A stretch of DNA of 64,000 bases from Agromyces sp. H17E-10. Its GTDB lineage: Bacteria > Actinomycetota > Actinomycetes > Actinomycetales > Microbacteriaceae. The notes beneath the pieces are model-generated. The model ran no database searches. It was not told the DNA's origin and worked only from the letters and a program-made list of their open reading frames with translations. Numbering within the stretch: the first letter of the stretch is position 1; every line of letters starts with the position of its first letter. The translations under genes were made by a program, and so were the position numbers. Location: contig NZ_CP095042.1 in the NCBI RefSeq assembly GCF_022919715.1, forward strand, positions 3,348,001-3,412,000. Reading direction: 5' to 3'. This document shows, piece after piece, positions 60,831 to 64,000 of the stretch.

Positions 60831-63800
60831 ATGCAGGGCACCCGAACCGCTCCAGAGCTCGTCCGACGACTCGCCGGCGGCGGGCACGCGGCGGTGTTCG
60901 GCGCGCCCGGCAGCGGCAAGACGACGCTCGCGATCGAGCTCGTCGCCGACCACGTCGAGCACGAGGGCGGCACGACCGACGAGGTGCTCGTGGTGTCGGC
61001 GACGCGCACGGCGGCGACCTCGCTGCGCGATGCGCTCGCCGTGCGCCTGGGGCTCACGACGCGCGGCCCCCTCGCGCGCACCGCGAACTCGATCGCGTTC
61101 GAGCTGGTTCGCGCGTACACGGGCCGGCCCGTGACCCTCCTCACGGGCGCCGAGCACGACCACATCATCGGCGAGCTGCTCGAGGGCGGCGTGCGCGACG
61201 GGTTCGGCCCGGCCTGGCCCGATCCGCTCACGGCAGAGGTGCGGGCGCTGCGCGGATTCCGCACCGAGCTCCGCGATCTCATGATGCGCGCCGTCGAGCA
61301 CGGCGTCGACGCCGAGACCCTCGCCCGCCTCGGCGAGCGGTGCGATCGCCCCGAATGGGTGGCCGCCGCCGCGTTCCTCGCCGAGTACGACGAGGTCAAG
61401 GCCCAGTTGCGCCCCACCCAGTACGACTCGGCCGAACTCGCCGCGTTCGCGGCGGCGATCGTGCGCCGCAGCACGGTAGAGGCCGAGGCCGTCGAGGCGC
61501 TCGGGCGGCTCGCGGCGCTGCGGCTCGTCGTGGTCGACGACGCGCAGGAGGCGACGGAGGCGACGGCCGCGCTCCTCGGGGCGTTCGCCGCGCGCGGGGT
61601 GAAGGTCGTCGCGATCGGCGACCCCGACGTGGCGAGCAACGGCTTCCGCGGCGGGCGGCCCGAGCTGCTCGGCGCGCTCTCGGGGGTGCTCGACGGTGCC
61701 ACGGTCGACCGCCACGTGCTGCCCGTGGTGCACCGTGGCGGCGCCGAGCTCCGCGCCGTCGTGCAGTCGGCGACGGCGCACATCGGCACCGCTCTGGGCG
61801 GGGCTCATCGTGCGGTCGGGGTCGAGCCGGCCGAGCACGACGCGGCGCGGGGCGCCGACCGCGATCGGCCCGCCCTGCTGCCGGTGATCGGCCTCGAGGC
61901 GCCGTCGCACGCGGCCGAGTGCCGAGCGGTGTCGGCGCTGCTGCGCGAGCGCCACCTGCTCGACGGGGTGCCGTGGTCGAAGATGGCCGTGGTGCTGCGG
62001 TCGGGCGGCGACGTGCCCGCGTTCGAGCGCGGGCTCGCACTGGCCGACGTCCCCACCGCCGGCAGCGCCGCGCGCACGGCCCTGCGCGACGCTCCGGCTG
62101 CGGCCGCGCTCCTGTCGGCGGCGTCGCTCGTGCTCGATCGCGAACCGCTCACCTCCGACCTCGCCGTCTCGTTGCTCACGGGTCCGATCGGGCGCCTCGA
62201 CGCCGTCGGGCTGCGGCGGCTGCGTCTCGCCCTGCGCCACGAGGAGCTCGCGAACGGGGGCGACCGAACGGGCGACGAGCTGCTCGTCGAGGCGCTTGCC
62301 GCCCCGGGCGGGTTCGACTCGATCGACGCGGCACCGGCACGCCGAGCGGCGCGACTCGCGAAACTGCTCGCCGCGGCCCGCTCAGAGGCCGACCGCGGCT
62401 GCACCGTCGAAGAACTCCTCTGGTCGCTGTGGGAGTCGAGTGCGCTCGCCGCTGAATGGGGCGCGCAGGCGTCGGGTACCGGCGTGCTCGCCGACGAGGC
62501 GAACCGGTCGCTCGACGCGGCCGTCGCGCTGTTCGCGGCGGCGCAGCGGTTCGTCGAGCGAGAACCCGACGCGCCCGCCCTGCGGTTCGTCGACGAGGTG
62601 CTCGCGAGCGAACTGCCCGAAGACTCGCTCGCCCCGCAGCGCACCGCCGAGTCGGTCGTCGTCACGACGCCACCCGCCCTCATCGGCCGTTCATTCGACG
62701 TGGTCGTCGTCGCGGGGCTCCAAGAGGGGGTCTGGCCGAACCTGCGACCACGCGGCACGCTGCTGCACGCGGGGCTGCTCGCGCGCACCGCGACGGCGCT
62801 GCGAGCGGGCGCGCCGACGCCGACGGTCGAGACGGTCGCCGAGGCGCGCACGTCGGTGCGCAGCGACGAGCTGCGGCTGTTCGCACTCGCCGCCTCCCGC
62901 GCCGAGCGGCAGCTCGTACTCAGCTGCACCGCGAACGACGACGAACAGCCCTCCATGCTCATGGGCTACGCGCCCGACCGGGTGCGGGCGCCCCGGGTGC
63001 GACCGCTCCACCTCCGCGGACTCGTCGGCGCGCTTCGCCGCGAGACCGTGGCGTCGCCGACGGGCGAGGCGCCCGCCGCGCTCGCGCTGCTCGCCGAGGA
63101 GGGGGTGCCCGGCGCGCATCCCGACGACTGGTACGGGCTCGCCGAGCCCTCGACCACGGCGCCGCTCGTCGACCTCGACGGCGACCCCGAGGCGGTCGTC
63201 GCGGTCTCGCCGTCGCAGATCGACCGGGTCGAGGAGTCGCCGCTCGGCTGGTTCATCGACCACGTCGCGTCACCGCCGTCCGGCATCGCCGCGTCGATCG
63301 GCACGATCGTGCACGCGGTCGTCGAAGCGGCCGGCAACGACCCCGAGGGCGACACGAGCGTCGAGACCCTCTGGGCGGCAGTGTCGGCCCGGCTCGACGA
63401 GCTGCGGTTCGAGGCGGGCTGGGTGGCCGAGCGCGAGCGCCGGGGGGCGCGCACGATGACCGAGGGAGCCGCCGACTATCTCGCGAACTTCGCCGATGAC
63501 GGCAAGGTGCTGCTCGGGGCGGAGGGCCGTTTCACGCTCGAGCTCGACCGGGTGCGCATCACCGGCACGATCGACCGCGTCGAGGTCTCGCCCGACGGCA
63601 CGACCGTGATCGTCGACCTGAAGACGGGGCGCACACCCCCGACCGCCGCGCAGACCGCGGCGCATCCGCAGCTCGCCGCGTACCAGCTCGCGGCGAGGTC
63701 GGGCGCGGTTCCGGGCGGCGGCACGCTGGGCGGCGCGAAGCTCGTCTACGTGGCCAGACCCGCCTCCGGTCGCGGGTATACCGAACGCGCACAGCAGCCG

Positions 63801-63959
63801 TTCGACGACGAGGCCGAGGCGGCGTTCCGCGAGCGGCTCGCCGAGGTCGCACGCACGATGGCGGCCGCCGGCTTCGACGGACCGGCCGAGCTCGGCTTCG
63901 GGTCGCCGTTCGGGGCCTGGCAGTACCGCGTGCACCTCATCCCGGCGGTGTCGGCATGA
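60831..63959 (+). CDS. adnA: AdnA-type helicase-nuclease subunit
   Basis: The 1042-residue protein has a UvrD-like motor with Walker A FGAPGSGKTT (residues about 23-32), a Walker B-like VVVDDAQEATEA (Asp-Asp where most helicases have Asp-Glu), and a C-terminal RecB-type nuclease. The nuclease residues are in GTIVHAVVEAAG (His), GTIDRVEV (Asp) and VIVDLKTG (Asp and Lys). It matches the first subunit of mycobacterial AdnAB, which resects double-strand DNA ends. Its stop overlaps the next gene as ATGA, as in adnA-adnB. TAACGT ends 7 nt before the ATG, suggesting a leaderless message. Confidence 0.9.
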   Translation: MQGTRTAPELVRRLAGGGHAAVFGAPGSGKTTLAIELVADHVEHEGGTTDEVLVVSATRTAATSLRDALAVRLGLTTRGPLARTANSIAFELVRAYTGRPVTLLTGAEHDHIIGELLEGGVRDGFGPAWPDPLTAEVRALRGFRTELRDLMMRAVEHGVDAETLARLGERCDRPEWVAAAAFLAEYDEVKAQLRPTQYDSAELAAFAAAIVRRSTVEAEAVEALGRLAALRLVVVDDAQEATEATAALLGAFAARGVKVVAIGDPDVASNGFRGGRPELLGALSGVLDGATVDRHVLPVVHRGGAELRAVVQSATAHIGTALGGAHRAVGVEPAEHDAARGADRDRPALLPVIGLEAPSHAAECRAVSALLRERHLLDGVPWSKMAVVLRSGGDVPAFERGLALADVPTAGSAARTALRDAPAAAALLSAASLVLDREPLTSDLAVSLLTGPIGRLDAVGLRRLRLALRHEELANGGDRTGDELLVEALAAPGGFDSIDAAPARRAARLAKLLAAARSEADRGCTVEELLWSLWESSALAAEWGAQASGTGVLADEANRSLDAAVALFAAAQRFVEREPDAPALRFVDEVLASELPEDSLAPQRTAESVVVTTPPALIGRSFDVVVVAGLQEGVWPNLRPRGTLLHAGLLARTATALRAGAPTPTVETVAEARTSVRSDELRLFALAASRAERQLVLSCTANDDEQPSMLMGYAPDRVRAPRVRPLHLRGLVGALRRETVASPTGEAPAALALLAEEGVPGAHPDDWYGLAEPSTTAPLVDLDGDPEAVVAVSPSQIDRVEESPLGWFIDHVASPPSGIAASIGTIVHAVVEAAGNDPEGDTSVETLWAAVSARLDELRFEAGWVAERERRGARTMTEGAADYLANFADDGKVLLGAEGRFTLELDRVRITGTIDRVEVSPDGTTVIVDLKTGRTPPTAAQTAAHPQLAAYQLAARSGAVPGGGTLGGAKLVYVARPASGRGYTERAQQPFDDEAEAAFRERLAEVARTMAAAGFDGPAELGFGSPFGAWQYRVHLIPAVSA

Positions 63960-64000
63960 GCGGCACCCCCGCCGGCGGCGCGCTGAGCGCGCTCGACATC
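63956..64000 (+). CDS. adnB: AdnB-type helicase-nuclease subunit, first 15 codons
   Basis: Only MSGTPAGGALSALDI is inside the window. The ATGA overlap with adnA and the LSALDI start, which fits the N-terminus of the partner helicase, suggest AdnB. The call rests mainly on gene order. Confidence 0.6.
   Translation, partial: MSGTPAGGALSALDI

Overview
This window comes from a high-GC Gram-positive actinobacterium, most likely a member of the Microbacteriaceae close to Agromyces or Microbacterium. The evidence is the strong G/C bias at third codon positions, GTG and TTG starts, many ATGA overlaps between genes, an AdnA/AdnB-type helicase-nuclease in place of RecBCD, the actinobacterial small families DUF3107 and DUF3117, and a glycine-riboswitch-controlled gcvTHP operon. 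I see no rRNA, tRNA, CRISPR array, insertion sequence or prophage. The window reads as core chromosome with some accessory metabolism.

Layout. 1-5.2 kb: NAD de novo operon on the minus strand (nrtR-nadA-nadB-nadC-cysteine desulfurase), translationally coupled, with two 11-bp palindromes ahead of nrtR. 5.3-11.2 kb: a DUF6220 membrane protein, a membrane-anchored multicopper oxidase, and a convergent gene for a very large membrane protein with a patatin-like lipase domain. 11.3-16.1 kb: tandem glycine riboswitch and gcvT-gcvH-gcvP. 16.2-18.7 kb: an ECF sigma factor, its zinc-type anti-sigma factor, a DUF2231 membrane protein and a COG4315-type lipoprotein, preceded by three near-identical SigL-like promoters. 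18.7-25.9 kb: small hypothetical genes, a CPBP-family membrane protein and a peptide ABC transporter (binding protein, two permeases, fused double ATPase). 26-33.4 kb: typA, an M23 peptidase, an enoyl-CoA hydratase, a DUF6113 protein, fdxA, dapC and citrate synthase. 33.5-35.8 kb: a divergent MFS exporter/TetR pair with three palindromes between them. 35.8-42 kb: penicillin-acylase-family hydrolase, divergent dapD/dapE and a PIG-V-type mannosyltransferase. With dapC, this gives three steps of the succinylase route to diaminopimelate and lysine. 42-46 kb: DUF3117, an O-methyltransferase, a TatB-like protein and a GabD2-like aldehyde dehydrogenase. 45.1-48.1 kb: a GPH sugar-type transporter overlapping a PLP decarboxylase. 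48.2-54 kb: Mrp, DUF1003 and MgtE-N/CBS genes in an overlapping cluster, a YflT-type stress protein, an M1 peptidase and a PGPGW protein. 54-60.2 kb: Xaa-Pro aminopeptidase, EEP-family hydrolase, PHP phosphoesterase, DEAD-box helicase and a ferritin-like protein. 60.2-64 kb: a small membrane protein, DUF3107, adnA and the first codons of adnB.

The most interesting signals are regulatory. (i) Three TGAACC-N16-CGT promoters define a self-contained ECF regulon at 16.2-18.7 kb. (ii) At least nine genes have a -10 hexamer ending exactly 6 nt before the start codon, so they are probably transcribed without a leader. (iii) A 15-bp half-palindromic sequence is shared, with one mismatch, between the penicillin-acylase promoter and the aldehyde dehydrogenase/transporter divergent promoter. 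(iv) A 67-bp inverted-repeat element lies in frame inside the nadB linker. (v) A perfect DnaA box sits just upstream of the DUF3117 promoter. (vi) The paired DUF6220 and multicopper oxidase genes may form a membrane redox or copper module. All coordinates and motifs were read by eye; no database search was run.
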